Virus record (IMG/VR): IMGVR_UViG_3300036846_001111
Location: 1-64,000 of that record
Length of the DNA: 64,000 nt
From: a virus
Reading direction: 5' to 3' (one strand)
The notes below the pieces were generated by a model. That model was not told the origin of the DNA. It made no database searches and saw only the letters and a list, made by a program, of their open reading frames with translations. Positions 38,353-45,981 of this stretch are shown here, piece by piece; positions within the stretch are counted from its first letter, which is position 1; each line of letters begins with the position of its first letter. The position numbers and the translations under genes were made by a program.

Positions 38353-38597
38353 CCGAGCGTTTTGTGGCCATCCGCGGCGACGTCTGGGACCAGACGACGA
38401 TGCCGGCGCGCCGCCTGCATCTGGACGATGCGCGCGCGCTCGCTGACACGTGGCGGCGCGAGGCCGAGGCCTGCCGCCAGAAGGGCGCCTACGATCAGGT
38501 CAAGCTGTGGTCGGGGCCCGCCGCGTTGCTGGTCATAGCGATCGACTCGGCCGTCGTGCAGCGCCGCATGATGGGCTGGAAGGATACCGCGTCGTGA
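38349..38597 (+). CDS. Hypothetical protein, 82 aa
   Basis: GTG at 38349 overlapping the previous stop (GTGA), behind GAGGGGTGG. A Trp/Arg-rich helical region (DDARALADTWRREAEACRQK) is followed by a hydrophobic helix (LWSGPAALLVIAIDSAVVQR). The family was not recognised. The next gene overlaps by 4 bp. Confidence 0.55.
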   Translation: MTERFVAIRGDVWDQTTMPARRLHLDDARALADTWRREAEACRQKGAYDQVKLWSGPAALLVIAIDSAVVQRRMMGWKDTAS

Positions 38598-38776
38598 GCC
38601 GCGAGACCCAGAAGCAGCGGATCGCGCGTCTCGACTGGGCGCTCACCGAGATCACCCGGGTAACGGCGATCCCGGCCAACAAGCGCGGCGATCTCGACTG
38701 GCTGCGCGCCGCCTGCAGCCTCGCCCATGTCTACGCCAAGGCCGGGCGGGCGCCGCCCCCGGAGCCGCCGCCTTGA
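38594..38776 (+). CDS. Hypothetical protein, 60 aa
   Basis: GTG at 38594 overlapping the previous stop (GTGA). Basic helical protein (KQRIARLDWALTEITRVTAI) with a Pro-rich end. It is coupled to the next tiny gene by TGATG. The family was not recognised. Confidence 0.5.
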   Translation: MSRETQKQRIARLDWALTEITRVTAIPANKRGDLDWLRAACSLAHVYAKAGRAPPPEPPP

Positions 38777-38886
38777 TGCCGCAACGCCGCCCTCAGGTCT
38801 GGCGGGAAATCCTGATCCTCGCCGCGCTCAGCCTCGCGCTGTTCGCCGGCATCCTGTTCGCCATGCTGAAAGAGCACGCCCTATGA
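38776..38886 (+). CDS. Tiny single-pass membrane protein, 36 aa
   Basis: ATG overlaps the previous stop by 1 bp. After a basic start (MPQRRPQVWREILI) comes one hydrophobic helix (ILILAALSLALFAGILFAML, about 12-31) and a short end KEHAL. It overlaps the RecE-like start by 4 bp. Too short for a known holin, but its strong coupling suggests it is real. Confidence 0.5.
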   Translation: MPQRRPQVWREILILAALSLALFAGILFAMLKEHAL

Positions 38887-39770
38887 GAGCCTTCCGCTTC
38901 AATGGTCAGCAGATCACCCAGCCCGGGGCCTACGTGGGCGTCGACATCGACCGCTACCACGGCGACCTTGTCCCGCACCGCTTCGTCACCGCCTCGTCGC
39001 TGAAGCGCGCTGATCGCTCGATGGCTCACTTCTGGGCCTTCTGCGCGTGGAACCCCGACCGCGAGCCGCCGGACGTCGACACCGACGCGCTGCGCCTGGG
39101 CAAGGCCTCGCACCTGCTGGCGTTCCAGCCCGAACTCTTCAATCTCCAGTTCGCCGTGTGCCCCTATGGGGATGACTACCGGCTGAAGGACGCCAAGCAG
39201 TGGCGCGAGCAACTGCCGGCCGACATCCTGCCGCTGAAGCCGAAGGAGCACGTCACCATCCAGCGCATGGCGGCCGCCCTCTACAGGGACCCGGACGCGC
39301 GCTCGCTGTTCGCCAAGGGCCTGCCCGAGATGACGTTCTGCGCGCCCGACCCGATCACCGGCATCTGGATGCTGACCCGGCCGGACTTCACGCCGGCCGC
39401 CAACGGCCGCGGCCTCGTCGACTACAAGACCGCCGAGAACGGCGCCTGGGAGCCCTTCGGCCGGCGCGCGTTTGACTACGGGTATCACCTGCAGGTAGCC
39501 CTGGCGGTCGACGTCGTGGCGGCCGCGACCGGCGAGATGCGGCCGACCATGTGGTTCGTGGTGCAGGAAAAAGAGCCGCCCTACTGCGTCTCGGTGCACC
39601 GCTGGGAGCCGGACCAGATCATGTATGGTAGACGCAGAGTGCGCGATCTACTTGACCAAATCGCCAAGTGCGTCGAGACTGGCGAGTGGCCCGGCTACGG
39701 CCCGGCTTCATCGCTGGTCACGCCCTTCTACATCCAACGCCAGATCGAGAACGCTGATGCCGCCGTCTGA
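38883..39770 (+). CDS. RecE-like PD-(D/E)XK exonuclease
   Basis: 295 aa. ATG overlaps the 36 aa gene by 4 bp. Motifs of PDDEXK-like RecE exonucleases (DUF3799-type): GKASHLLAF (73-81), metal-binding RPDFTP (166-171) and DYKT (180-183), then QVALAVD and FVVQEKEPPYCVSVHRWEPD. It should resect DNA ends to give 3' ssDNA. It is followed at once by a RecT-like gene, the classic recombination pair. Overlaps that gene by 14 bp. Confidence 0.82.
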   Translation: MRAFRFNGQQITQPGAYVGVDIDRYHGDLVPHRFVTASSLKRADRSMAHFWAFCAWNPDREPPDVDTDALRLGKASHLLAFQPELFNLQFAVCPYGDDYRLKDAKQWREQLPADILPLKPKEHVTIQRMAAALYRDPDARSLFAKGLPEMTFCAPDPITGIWMLTRPDFTPAANGRGLVDYKTAENGAWEPFGRRAFDYGYHLQVALAVDVVAAATGEMRPTMWFVVQEKEPPYCVSVHRWEPDQIMYGRRRVRDLLDQIAKCVETGEWPGYGPASSLVTPFYIQRQIENADAAV

Positions 39771-40638
39771 TATCGACCCCGTCGCCCTGGAAGGCCCCGC
39801 CGGCCCGGAAGAGGGGCAGAAGCGCGCGGTGCGCGCCGGCGCCTCGATCAAGGCGGGCGCGCCTGTCGCCGGCCTCGTGCCGCGCACGATCGAGGAGGCG
39901 TGGCGACTCGCGGTGGCGATCGCCCGCTCGCGCCTCGCGCCCAAGGACATGCAGCGGCCCGAGCAGATCATGGTCGCCATCATGGGCGGCGCCGAACTCG
40001 GCATCCCGCCGTTCTCGGCGCTGCAGTCGTTCGCGGTGATCAACAACCGGCCGGTGATGTGGGGCGATGGCCTACTGGGCGTGGTGCGCGCCCGCGGCGT
40101 CAAGGTGAAGGAGTGGGCCGAGGGCGAGGGCGAGGCGATGGTCGCGTGGTGCACCGTCACCCGGCCCGACACCGACGAGGAGCCGACCACGCGCTTCTTC
40201 AGCGTCGACGACGCCAAGCGCGCCAAGCTGTGGATGAAGAAGGGCGCGCAAGGTCAAGATACGCCTTGGATTACTTATCCGCGCAGGATGTTGCAGATGC
40301 GCGCCCGCTCCTGGGCGATCCGCGACGGCTGCGCCGACATCCTGCGCGGCATCCAAGTGCGCGAGGAGGTCGAGGACTACGACGACGTCGAGGTGCGCGA
40401 CGTTACCCCGACGGTGAGCCAGTTCCTGGCCGCCGACGTTGCGGAGGGCGAGGACGCCGAGATCGAGATCGTCGACGCGGTGGTCGAGGAGCCAGTGACG
40501 CAGGGTGACGCACCGACCGAAACTGTCGCAACCGTCGCAGCCGAGGACGAATCGGCAACGGAGCCGGAACAGGTGGAGGTGAAGAACCGCCGCCAGGGCC
40601 TGAAGGAACCGCCTCAGGCCGATACGCCAGAGAACTGA
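39757..40638 (+). CDS. RecT-like ssDNA-annealing protein
   Basis: 293 aa, ATG at 39757 (MPPSDIDPVALEGPAGPEEG). Core pattern of RecT-like annealing proteins: EQIMVAIMGGAELGIPPFSA, NNRPVMWGDGLLGVVRA, then ITYPRRMLQMRARSWAIRDG and DILRGI. A long acidic tail follows. It should anneal the single strands made by the RecE-like nuclease in phage recombination and repair. Confidence 0.82.
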   Translation: MPPSDIDPVALEGPAGPEEGQKRAVRAGASIKAGAPVAGLVPRTIEEAWRLAVAIARSRLAPKDMQRPEQIMVAIMGGAELGIPPFSALQSFAVINNRPVMWGDGLLGVVRARGVKVKEWAEGEGEAMVAWCTVTRPDTDEEPTTRFFSVDDAKRAKLWMKKGAQGQDTPWITYPRRMLQMRARSWAIRDGCADILRGIQVREEVEDYDDVEVRDVTPTVSQFLAADVAEGEDAEIEIVDAVVEEPVTQGDAPTETVATVAAEDESATEPEQVEVKNRRQGLKEPPQADTPEN

Positions 40639-40666
40639 CTGAATACGAGAAAGTGTCGAGGAGATA

Positions 40667-41026
40667 ATGGCAGCCATCAAAACCGCGCCCGAAGTGGTGC
40701 AGAGCACAGTCAAGCTACAGGACAAACTGACCGCCGAGCAGCGACAGCACAACAAGGCCGTCGACGCTGAGCGCGAGCGTCTCGAATACTACGGCGACCT
40801 GCGCGACGACGTGGTCAGCCTCGTCCGAAACTCACACCTGACGTTCGAGGAAATCCACGGCAGGCTCGGACCCCACCCCAGCACGCTGACGAAGTGGGAC
40901 GAGAAGACCACCAAGGCGCCGCAGTTCCGCAAGCTGCAGGCCACCTGCCGCATCCTCGGCTACGACATCGGCATCGTGGACGGCCCGCGCCGCCCGGCGA
41001 TCCGCAAGGTGGTGCTGCTGCCGTGA
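40667..41026 (+). CDS. Putative HTH regulator, 119 aa
   Basis: ATG at 40667 with GAGGAG upstream. The N-terminus is a charged helix (EQRQHNKAVDAERERLEYYG). The C-terminal half has an HTH-like piece (LTFEEIHGRLGPHPSTLTKW). Resembles small phage regulators. It overlaps the next gene by 4 bp (GTGA). Confidence 0.55.
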   Translation: MAAIKTAPEVVQSTVKLQDKLTAEQRQHNKAVDAERERLEYYGDLRDDVVSLVRNSHLTFEEIHGRLGPHPSTLTKWDEKTTKAPQFRKLQATCRILGYDIGIVDGPRRPAIRKVVLLP

Positions 41027-41349
41027 GCCTGATCAAGCCGGCGACTGAGGAGGCGGCGTTCGAGGCCTACCGCAAGAGCACGCGCTTCCACTACGTCTGC
41101 CAAGCCGTCGTCATCCAAGAGATGCACTTCGCCCGGCGGGCGCTCGACGAGTGCGAGCGCGACCCCTATCGGGTGCGCGAGGTGGCCGACCGCATCGCCA
41201 CCGGCGTCGCCGCGCGGGTGCTGCAGACGGTCTACGAGAACGACACCGAGATCGCTGAGTTGAGAACCCAGGTCGAGCGGCTGACCGCGATCCTCACCGA
41301 GGGCGGCTACCTCCTGCGGCCGCCGACGATGATCATCCCGAAGCCATGA
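41023..41349 (+). CDS. Hypothetical protein, 108 aa
   Basis: GTG at 41023 overlapping the previous stop (GTGA). Helical (TRFHYVCQAVVIQEMHFARR, DTEIAELRTQVERLTAILTE). It may be a coiled-coil partner of the protein coded before it. It overlaps the next start by 4 bp (ATGA). The family was not recognised. Confidence 0.6.
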   Translation: MSLIKPATEEAAFEAYRKSTRFHYVCQAVVIQEMHFARRALDECERDPYRVREVADRIATGVAARVLQTVYENDTEIAELRTQVERLTAILTEGGYLLRPPTMIIPKP

Positions 41350-41699
41350 CCGAGCCGCCGACCCACCTTGCGATCTGCACCCGCACCGGCGGACCACTGG
41401 CGTGGCGCTGCCTGGGCGAGCGGCGCGAGGGCGGAATCTGGTCGGTGGTGTGCCCCAACTGCAGCCCAGCCGACTGGCTGGTGAGGAGACAAAATGACCG
41501 AGACGCATGGGCCAACCCCGAGCCCCTTGCAGCACCTGATGCGCGCACGCGCCGACGCGCTCGACATCGCCATCATGCTGATGAAGCGGCATCTGGAGGC
41601 CGCCACGCCCGACGGCGCCGGGCGCGAGAGCGCGGCCTACCTGACGGCGGCAGGCCGGGTGGAGACGCTGCAGAACCTCAGGACGGCTCTGGAGAGTGA
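41346..41699 (+). CDS. Zinc-knuckle-like protein with long overlap, 117 aa
   Basis: ATG overlaps the previous stop. The first 50 residues look real (CTRTGGPLAWRCLGERREGG, then VVCPNC, a possible Cys2-Cys2 knuckle). The rest lies over the 153 aa gene at 41494 in another frame and is Arg/Ala/Gly-rich, as expected of shadow translation. Either the gene overlaps by about 200 bp or its true stop was lost by a small frameshift near 41493. Confidence 0.45.
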   Translation: MTEPPTHLAICTRTGGPLAWRCLGERREGGIWSVVCPNCSPADWLVRRQNDRDAWANPEPLAAPDARTRRRARHRHHADEAASGGRHARRRRARERGLPDGGRPGGDAAEPQDGSGE

Positions 41700-41955
41700 C
41701 GAGCCGGACTTCCTGGCCGAGCCCACCTACCCCGATCGGGCGGACGACGACCCGCGCCAGCCACTTCCTGACGGCGCCCGGATCGAGACCATCTTCGAAG
41801 CCCGGGTGCAGGGCGATCTGCCGGGCGCGCAGCGGGCGCTGCTGACCACGCGCATCCTCCACATGGCGAGCCAGATCACCGGCCAGCAGGTGCTGGTGAT
41901 CGGCCGCCAGGAGGTGTTCCCGGCCGAGGAAGAGCCGGCGGACGGTGACCTATGA
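41494..41955 (+). CDS. Hypothetical protein, 153 aa
   Basis: ATG at 41494 with GAGGAGAC upstream. Helical N-terminal part (LDIAIMLMKRHLEAATPDGA) and a coiled-coil-like middle. The C-terminal part reads ITGQQVLVIGRQEVFPAEEE. It overlaps the next gene by 4 bp. The family was not recognised. Confidence 0.6.
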   Translation: MTETHGPTPSPLQHLMRARADALDIAIMLMKRHLEAATPDGAGRESAAYLTAAGRVETLQNLRTALESDEPDFLAEPTYPDRADDDPRQPLPDGARIETIFEARVQGDLPGAQRALLTTRILHMASQITGQQVLVIGRQEVFPAEEEPADGDL

Positions 41956-42203
41956 GCCGGCCCGAGGACTCGCCGCTGGAGCCGGTCAAGTACCGGGTGC
42001 GCGTCGAAATCCTCGACGGCGACGACGAGGTGGTCGGCACCGTGATGGTCGAGGGCGGCCGGCCCGAGGAGAACGCCACCCTGGAGGTGACCGGCGTCTG
42101 CGCGCTGGGCGCCGACACGCCGCTGGCGACGGCGACGTTTTTTTTGACGCTCTCGAACGACATCAAGCAGACCGGCCGGATGGAAGGGAAGCTGGACGCA
42201 TGA
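41952..42203 (+). CDS. Hypothetical protein, 83 aa
   Basis: ATG overlaps the previous stop (ATGA). Beta-rich protein (KYRVRVEILDGDDEVVGTVM). It includes an unusual run of eight T (about 42138-42145) coding FFL, odd for this GC-rich genome. The family was not recognised. It overlaps the next gene by 4 bp. Confidence 0.55.
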   Translation: MSRPEDSPLEPVKYRVRVEILDGDDEVVGTVMVEGGRPEENATLEVTGVCALGADTPLATATFFLTLSNDIKQTGRMEGKLDA

Positions 42204-42547
42204 GCGACGACCTGGGCCCCGGCGACTGCGTCGAGGCGCGCATCACGATGCACATCAGCCCGCCTTGGGTGGATGGCGGGGGAGGGACCTACGACATCCC
42301 TGCAGGCACGCGCACGGTGGTGGTGCGCGTCACGGCCGGGCGTAGTTCGTTCTGCCACACCTGCGGCGCCAACAACGGCCCCGGTCTCATCCTCCACGAC
42401 TACCCGCTGGTCCCGTTCGTTAGCTGGTGCAGTTGCGAATGGCGCAAGGTTGGCGGCGGCAAGGAGGAGCACCTGCGGCAGTTCGCCGAATATCTGCGGC
42501 AGCGCGACGCGGCGGACATCGAGAAGCTGGTGCGGAGCCTCCCATGA
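42200..42547 (+). CDS. Cys-containing protein, 115 aa
   Basis: ATG overlaps the previous stop (ATGA). The middle has CHTCGANNGPGLILHDYPLV, then CSC, a possible zinc site. The C-terminal helix is charged (GGGKEEHLRQFAEYLRQRDA). The family was not recognised. Confidence 0.55.
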   Translation: MSDDLGPGDCVEARITMHISPPWVDGGGGTYDIPAGTRTVVVRVTAGRSSFCHTCGANNGPGLILHDYPLVPFVSWCSCEWRKVGGGKEEHLRQFAEYLRQRDAADIEKLVRSLP

Positions 42548-42819
42548 GCGATCGGCCAGCTTGGCAGATAAGCGACCGCAGGATCGCGCCGTTCAAGCGG
42601 GTGAGGATACGCCAGGGCTGCAGGCTGATGTCTGGGTGGCGCGGCAAGGCGACGATGATGCCCGATGGCCGCGCGCTCAAGGATAGCGGCGCCGATCTGT
42701 TCTGGGACACCGCGATGGCTTGTGGCTACGAGTGGGTGGTGCTGCGCGATCAGACCCCGAACCCGGAGCATCCGCAGACCGAGGAAGAGTGGCTTGAGAG
42801 GTCGCGATGCCTAGCCTGA
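42544..42819 (+). CDS. Hypothetical protein, 91 aa
   Basis: ATG overlaps the previous stop (ATGA). Basic N-terminal half (RRIAPFKRVRIRQGCRLMSG), Trp-rich acidic C-terminal half. The family was not recognised. It overlaps the 225 aa gene by 13 bp. Confidence 0.55.
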   Translation: MSDRPAWQISDRRIAPFKRVRIRQGCRLMSGWRGKATMMPDGRALKDSGADLFWDTAMACGYEWVVLRDQTPNPEHPQTEEEWLERSRCLA

Positions 42820-43484
42820 ACGCTTCGATTCGCGACATCCCCCTCCCCTTCAACATGCAGGCGCTGCCGATCGACGCGCGCGGCTTCCCGGTCCCCTGGT
42901 TCGTCGCGTGGCGCAAGGACACCCGCCAGCCCGACTTTCGGGTGATCGGCCCAGGCCGGCGCGAGAAGGCGCTCAAGGAGCAGCGCTGCTGGGTCTGCGG
43001 CCTCAAGCTGGGCCGGCTGAAGGTGACGGTGATCGGGCCAATGTGCGCGGTGAACAAGGTCTCCTCGGAGCCGCCGTCGCACCTCGAATGTGGCCGCTAT
43101 GCGGCCAAGGCGTGCCCCTTCCTGGCCAACCCGCGCATGCGCCGCAACGAGAAGAACGCCGTCGACGAGCGCTGGATACCCGGCGACCACATCGATCGCA
43201 ACCCGGGCGTCGCCGCTCTGTGGATCAGCCTCTACCCGTCCAAGCCCTTCCCAGATGGCAAGGGCAGCTACCTCCTCGACCTCGGCCCGGTCGACCGCGT
43301 CGAGTGGTACGCATACGGACGATCAGCCACCTACGACGAGGTGGTGACGTCGATCGCCACCGGCCTGCCGGCGCTCGCCAAGCTGGCCAACGCCGAGGGT
43401 CAGGAGGCCGTCGACGCGCTCGGCAAGGCGATGGTCGAGACCGCCAAGCTGCTGCCGCCCGACCCGGCGCTGGAGGGCGTATGA
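42807..43484 (+). CDS. Hypothetical zinc-ribbon-like protein, 225 aa
   Basis: ATG at 42807. It has a ribbon-like set of Cys: CWVCGLKLGRLKVTVIGPMC (about residues 54-73), then C in LECGRYAAKACPFLANP. It resembles phage proteins of unknown function with a Cys-rich domain. The C-terminal part is helical. It overlaps the next start by 4 bp. Confidence 0.6.
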   Translation: MPSLNASIRDIPLPFNMQALPIDARGFPVPWFVAWRKDTRQPDFRVIGPGRREKALKEQRCWVCGLKLGRLKVTVIGPMCAVNKVSSEPPSHLECGRYAAKACPFLANPRMRRNEKNAVDERWIPGDHIDRNPGVAALWISLYPSKPFPDGKGSYLLDLGPVDRVEWYAYGRSATYDEVVTSIATGLPALAKLANAEGQEAVDALGKAMVETAKLLPPDPALEGV

Positions 43485-43708
43485 ACATCAACCACACGAT
43501 CCAAGCCGACCTGCGCGCGCGCGGGATCAGTGTCGCGCCGTGCGAGATCGCGCACGTCATGGCGGACGAGGGCCTGACGAAGCGGATCGCCTACAACCGG
43601 ATCGATCCGAACCGCCGGGTCAGGCCGTGTCGGCCAGCAAAGCGGCCGGCGATCCTCGCGGCGCTGCGTCGCCTTGGGCTGCTGGAGGCTGACCATGAGC
43701 GCGGCTGA
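43481..43708 (+). CDS. Small DNA-binding-like protein, 75 aa
   Basis: ATG overlaps the previous stop (ATGA). Basic and helical (TIQADLRARGISVAPCEIAH, then RPCRPAKRPAILAALRRLG). An HTH-like order is possible. The family was not recognised. It overlaps the next gene by 14 bp. Confidence 0.5.
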   Translation: MNINHTIQADLRARGISVAPCEIAHVMADEGLTKRIAYNRIDPNRRVRPCRPAKRPAILAALRRLGLLEADHERG

Positions 43709-43895
43709 CGCAGCCCACCGCTTGCATATCTTCGTCGAGGCGCCGGGCGACTACATCAACCCGCTCGCGGTGGCGTATGGTGGTCTCGACGCCTACGAGC
43801 AGGCGATGTCGGCGTTCAAGGCCGACATCAGAGCCGTGCTGCAGGCGCTAGAGGAGAGCCAGGATGCAAACGGAACAGATCACCGTCGACCGTGA
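43695..43895 (+). CDS. Hypothetical protein, 66 aa
   Basis: ATG at 43695 behind GGAGGCTGACC. Helical (AVAYGGLDAYEQAMSAFKAD). The last 32 bp overlap the next gene. The family was not recognised. Confidence 0.5.
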   Translation: MSAADAAHRLHIFVEAPGDYINPLAVAYGGLDAYEQAMSAFKADIRAVLQALEESQDANGTDHRRP

Positions 43896-44433
43896 AGAGG
43901 CGCGCGCGCTCTACCGGAAATATCGGGAGCACCAGCACTACAGCACGCCGATCGATCTCGAAATCCAGCGTGTCTACGATGCGATCGCTAAGGGCCGGGT
44001 CGTCATCCGGGCGCTGGCCAGCATCGCCCAAGCGGGCCTCGGCGAAGACCATCTACCGAAGCTGGCCATCGTCCGCGCCAACGCCACCGACTGCTTCGTG
44101 CAGATGCGCGCAGACGGCAGCGCCCGGTTCTCGTCGAAGCAGTACCCGCCCGAGAACCACTGGCGCACCTACGTCGACGTGCCCGCCGGCAGCTTCCCCG
44201 AGCGCAGCTACAGCGGCCGCAGCCACGCCGCCCAGGTCCCGCTGGTGCCGATCCACCTGCGGCCGAAGCGCGGCCTGGAGAATTACCATGTGCTCTTCGA
44301 GGCCATCTGGCGGCCGGTGCCGCCAGTCGACCCGCTGCTGGTCCGTCGGGTTGGTCGCAGCGATCTCTGGATCGTCTGCGCCGCGTGGGACCTGACCGAG
44401 ATCGAGCGCGCTGTCCTGGCGGGGCGGCTGTGA
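43864..44433 (+). CDS. Hypothetical protein, 189 aa
   Basis: ATG at 43864 behind GAGGAGAG. N-terminal charged helix (TVDREEARALYRKYREHQHY) and a C-terminal domain reading DPLLVRRVGRSDLWIVCAAW and DLTEIERAVLAGRL. Phages of similar type often have this C-terminal pattern, with no known role. The next gene overlaps by 4 bp (GTGA). Confidence 0.6.
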   Translation: MQTEQITVDREEARALYRKYREHQHYSTPIDLEIQRVYDAIAKGRVVIRALASIAQAGLGEDHLPKLAIVRANATDCFVQMRADGSARFSSKQYPPENHWRTYVDVPAGSFPERSYSGRSHAAQVPLVPIHLRPKRGLENYHVLFEAIWRPVPPVDPLLVRRVGRSDLWIVCAAWDLTEIERAVLAGRL

Positions 44434-44651
44434 GCGACCCCACCACCTTCGACTACCTACAGCCGACCGTGGGGCAGATGGAGCGCATGAACGACGCGCG
44501 CGCCGCTGCCCGCGCCTACGCCGCCTGTCTGGAGGCGCTGGTGCCAGACGGTCCCGACAAGACCTACCTGCTGCGCAAGCTGCGCGAGGTGGCGATGTGG
44601 GCGAACATCGCGATCACCCGCCACGCCGACGGGTCGCCCCGGCAGCTATGA
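44430..44651 (+). CDS. Probable Acb2/Tad1-type anti-CBASS protein
   Basis: 73 aa, GTG at 44430 overlapping the previous stop (GTGA). The pattern FDYLQPTVGQMERMNDARAA, a gap, then KLREVAMWANIAITRH (about residues 49-64) matches the Acb2/Tad1 hairpin domain family (typically a P at the start, a long helix, then a LEEA-MWAN-AIAR helix). Acb2 and Tad1 are known phage sponges that bind cyclic nucleotide signals of CBASS or Thoeris defence. The end of a rightward operon is a usual place for anti-defence genes. Assigned by pattern, without a search. Confidence 0.62.
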   Translation: MSDPTTFDYLQPTVGQMERMNDARAAARAYAACLEALVPDGPDKTYLLRKLREVAMWANIAITRHADGSPRQL

Positions 44652-44812
44652 GCGACCTGACCACCTTGGCGACGCTGGAGCGGATCGTGGAGCGGGCGCG
44701 CGTGCGGCTGCAGAAGACACCTTGGGCGGTGAGCGCCACCCTGGCGCTCGATGCGCTGGCCGAGGAGATCAAGGCCGAGCGCGAGGCCAAGCCGCCGCAC
44801 GTGAAGGCCTAG
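44648..44812 (+). CDS. Small helical protein, 54 aa
   Basis: ATG overlaps the previous stop (ATGA). Charged helix (LATLERIVERARVRLQKTPW, then LDALAEEIKAEREAK). Its TAG shares CTAG (44809-44812) with the stop of the convergent gene. The family was not recognised. Confidence 0.55.
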   Translation: MSDLTTLATLERIVERARVRLQKTPWAVSATLALDALAEEIKAEREAKPPHVKA

Positions 44813-44988
44813 ATGCCGTAGCGCCGGCGCCAGACCTCGCGGCGCTCGGCGTAGGCTTGGTTGAAGGTGACGCCCAGCCACGCCGCGGCGTCCCTGATCT
44901 CGTCCATCGTCTTGGTGCGGAGCAGTAAGGCGACGCGCTCGGCGTCGGACCAATCGGTGGTCGGCGGGACGAGGCGCAGCGTGCTCAA
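44809..44988 (-). CDS. Small protein with TTG start, 59 aa
   Basis: The start is the TTG at 44988, which overlaps the stop of the upstream minus-strand gene (TTGA). Helical (TTDWSDAERVALLLRTKTMD, WLGVTFNQAYAERREVWRRR). The stop sits in a shared CTAG with the convergent gene. The TTG start is unusual but the overlap mirrors the ATGA/GTGA couplings of the genome. Regulator-like by its small basic end; the family was not recognised. Confidence 0.5.
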   Translation of the reverse strand: MSTLRLVPPTTDWSDAERVALLLRTKTMDEIRDAAAWLGVTFNQAYAERREVWRRRYGI

Positions 44989-45140
44989 TGGCTGGTGAGT
45001 GCGCCCCAGGCCCAGACCACCGCGGCGGCCAGGAAGAAGCCGCGCGCGATGCGCTCGGCGAGCGGCACGCCGGGCCACGTGGCGATCAGCCAGAAGATGA
45101 AGCCGACCACGACGAGGATGGCGAAGATGATGGTGGGCAT
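44985..45140 (-). CDS. Small two-membrane-segment protein, holin-like
   Basis: 51 aa, ATG at 45140 with AGGAGCACCTC upstream. Two hydrophobic segments: IIFAILVVVGFIFWLIATW (about 4-22) and FFLAAAVVWAWGALTS (about 35-50), joined by a short loop with charged residues. The two-segment hairpin resembles small class II holins, but no lysis neighbour is visible. It is coupled to the TTG gene. Confidence 0.5.
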   Translation of the reverse strand: MPTIIFAILVVVGFIFWLIATWPGVPLAERIARGFFLAAAVVWAWGALTSH

Positions 45141-45220
45141 GAGGTGCTCCTGCGGATGCTCCCGTCACGCAACTGGGTTACAGAGGGGCGCACCATACCC
45201 CCAGGAGAGCACCTCACCAC

Positions 45221-45733
45221 ATGGCTGATCCCTTCCTCGCCATCGCCTACCCGATCGCCGGCCTTCCGCACGTCGGCGGCGGTCCCATGCCGGGTGGTCC
45301 CAGCGGCGTCGACCCCAGCTACGGCCAGGGTCACCCGGTCCCGCCGCACATCGGCGGCGGCCCGGTCTACCGGCCTCCGCATGCAGGTGGCAGCCCGGCC
45401 GATCCGACCCGGCCGGCCGATCCCAGCTACGGCGTAGGGCTCTGGCCACCGCACGTCGGTGGCGGCCCGGCGGCCCCGCCCGGGACTCCCGGTCAGCTTC
45501 CGAGCGGCGACGGCGCCGTCGTGATGCCGCCGATCCACTACCCGCCGACCATCTGGCCGCCGAACAGCCCGGCGCCCGACCCGACGAAGGACATCTTGGT
45601 GCTGGTCTGGGTGCCGAACGTCGGCCTCGCCTGGATTGCCGTCGACAAAGACCTGATGCCGTCGCACGAACTGCCCGAGCCGCCCGCGCATGTCGGCGGC
45701 GGCCCGGCCCCGACGCCGGCGCCGAAGACCTGA
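45221..45733 (+). CDS. Pro/Gly-rich repeat protein, 170 aa
   Basis: ATG at 45221 with AGGAGAG upstream. Five repeats of the type P-H-(V/I/A)-G-G-(G/S)-P (LPHVGGGP, PPHIGGGP, PPHAGGSP, PPHVGGGP, PAHVGGGP), spaced irregularly between Pro-rich linkers, with DPSYG twice. A C-terminal strand reads ILVLVWVPNVGLAWIAVDKD. No signal peptide was seen. It may be a surface-exposed phage protein with metal-binding His. Unknown family. Confidence 0.6.
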   Translation: MADPFLAIAYPIAGLPHVGGGPMPGGPSGVDPSYGQGHPVPPHIGGGPVYRPPHAGGSPADPTRPADPSYGVGLWPPHVGGGPAAPPGTPGQLPSGDGAVVMPPIHYPPTIWPPNSPAPDPTKDILVLVWVPNVGLAWIAVDKDLMPSHELPEPPAHVGGGPAPTPAPKT

Positions 45734-45801
45734 CCTCGGCCGCGTTGACCCTCCCAGTCACCCCTACAGGTGAAGCCCCCGGGTGGGGCGCGGCATGAGC
45801 A

Positions 45802-45846
45802 GCGGCCAGGAGCCCACCACCCCAGCCGGTGCGGACTCCTGGCCGC
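45802..45846. repeat. 11 bp perfect inverted repeat
   Basis: GCGGCCAGGAG (45802-45812) and CTCCTGGCCGC (45836-45846) with a 23 bp gap, in the noncoding region between the repeat protein and the secreted proteins. Possible protein-binding site or terminator without T-run. Confidence 0.6.
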
Positions 45847-45981
45847 ATGTTAAGCTTGAACCGCATGGCGGATGCGTCATAATCAGCTTCGCGCTCGGGG
45901 CCCCGCTACCCTTCCTGAACAAGCCCCCAAAGCCCTGAACGAAGGGCTGCCGCTCCGAGCGTCCGGCGTCACACCGGTCAG

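Noticed and set aside
42138-42145. Run of eight T as a programmed frameshift site
   Set aside because: The frame is intact across it and no overlapping frame continues; probably only a local oddity.
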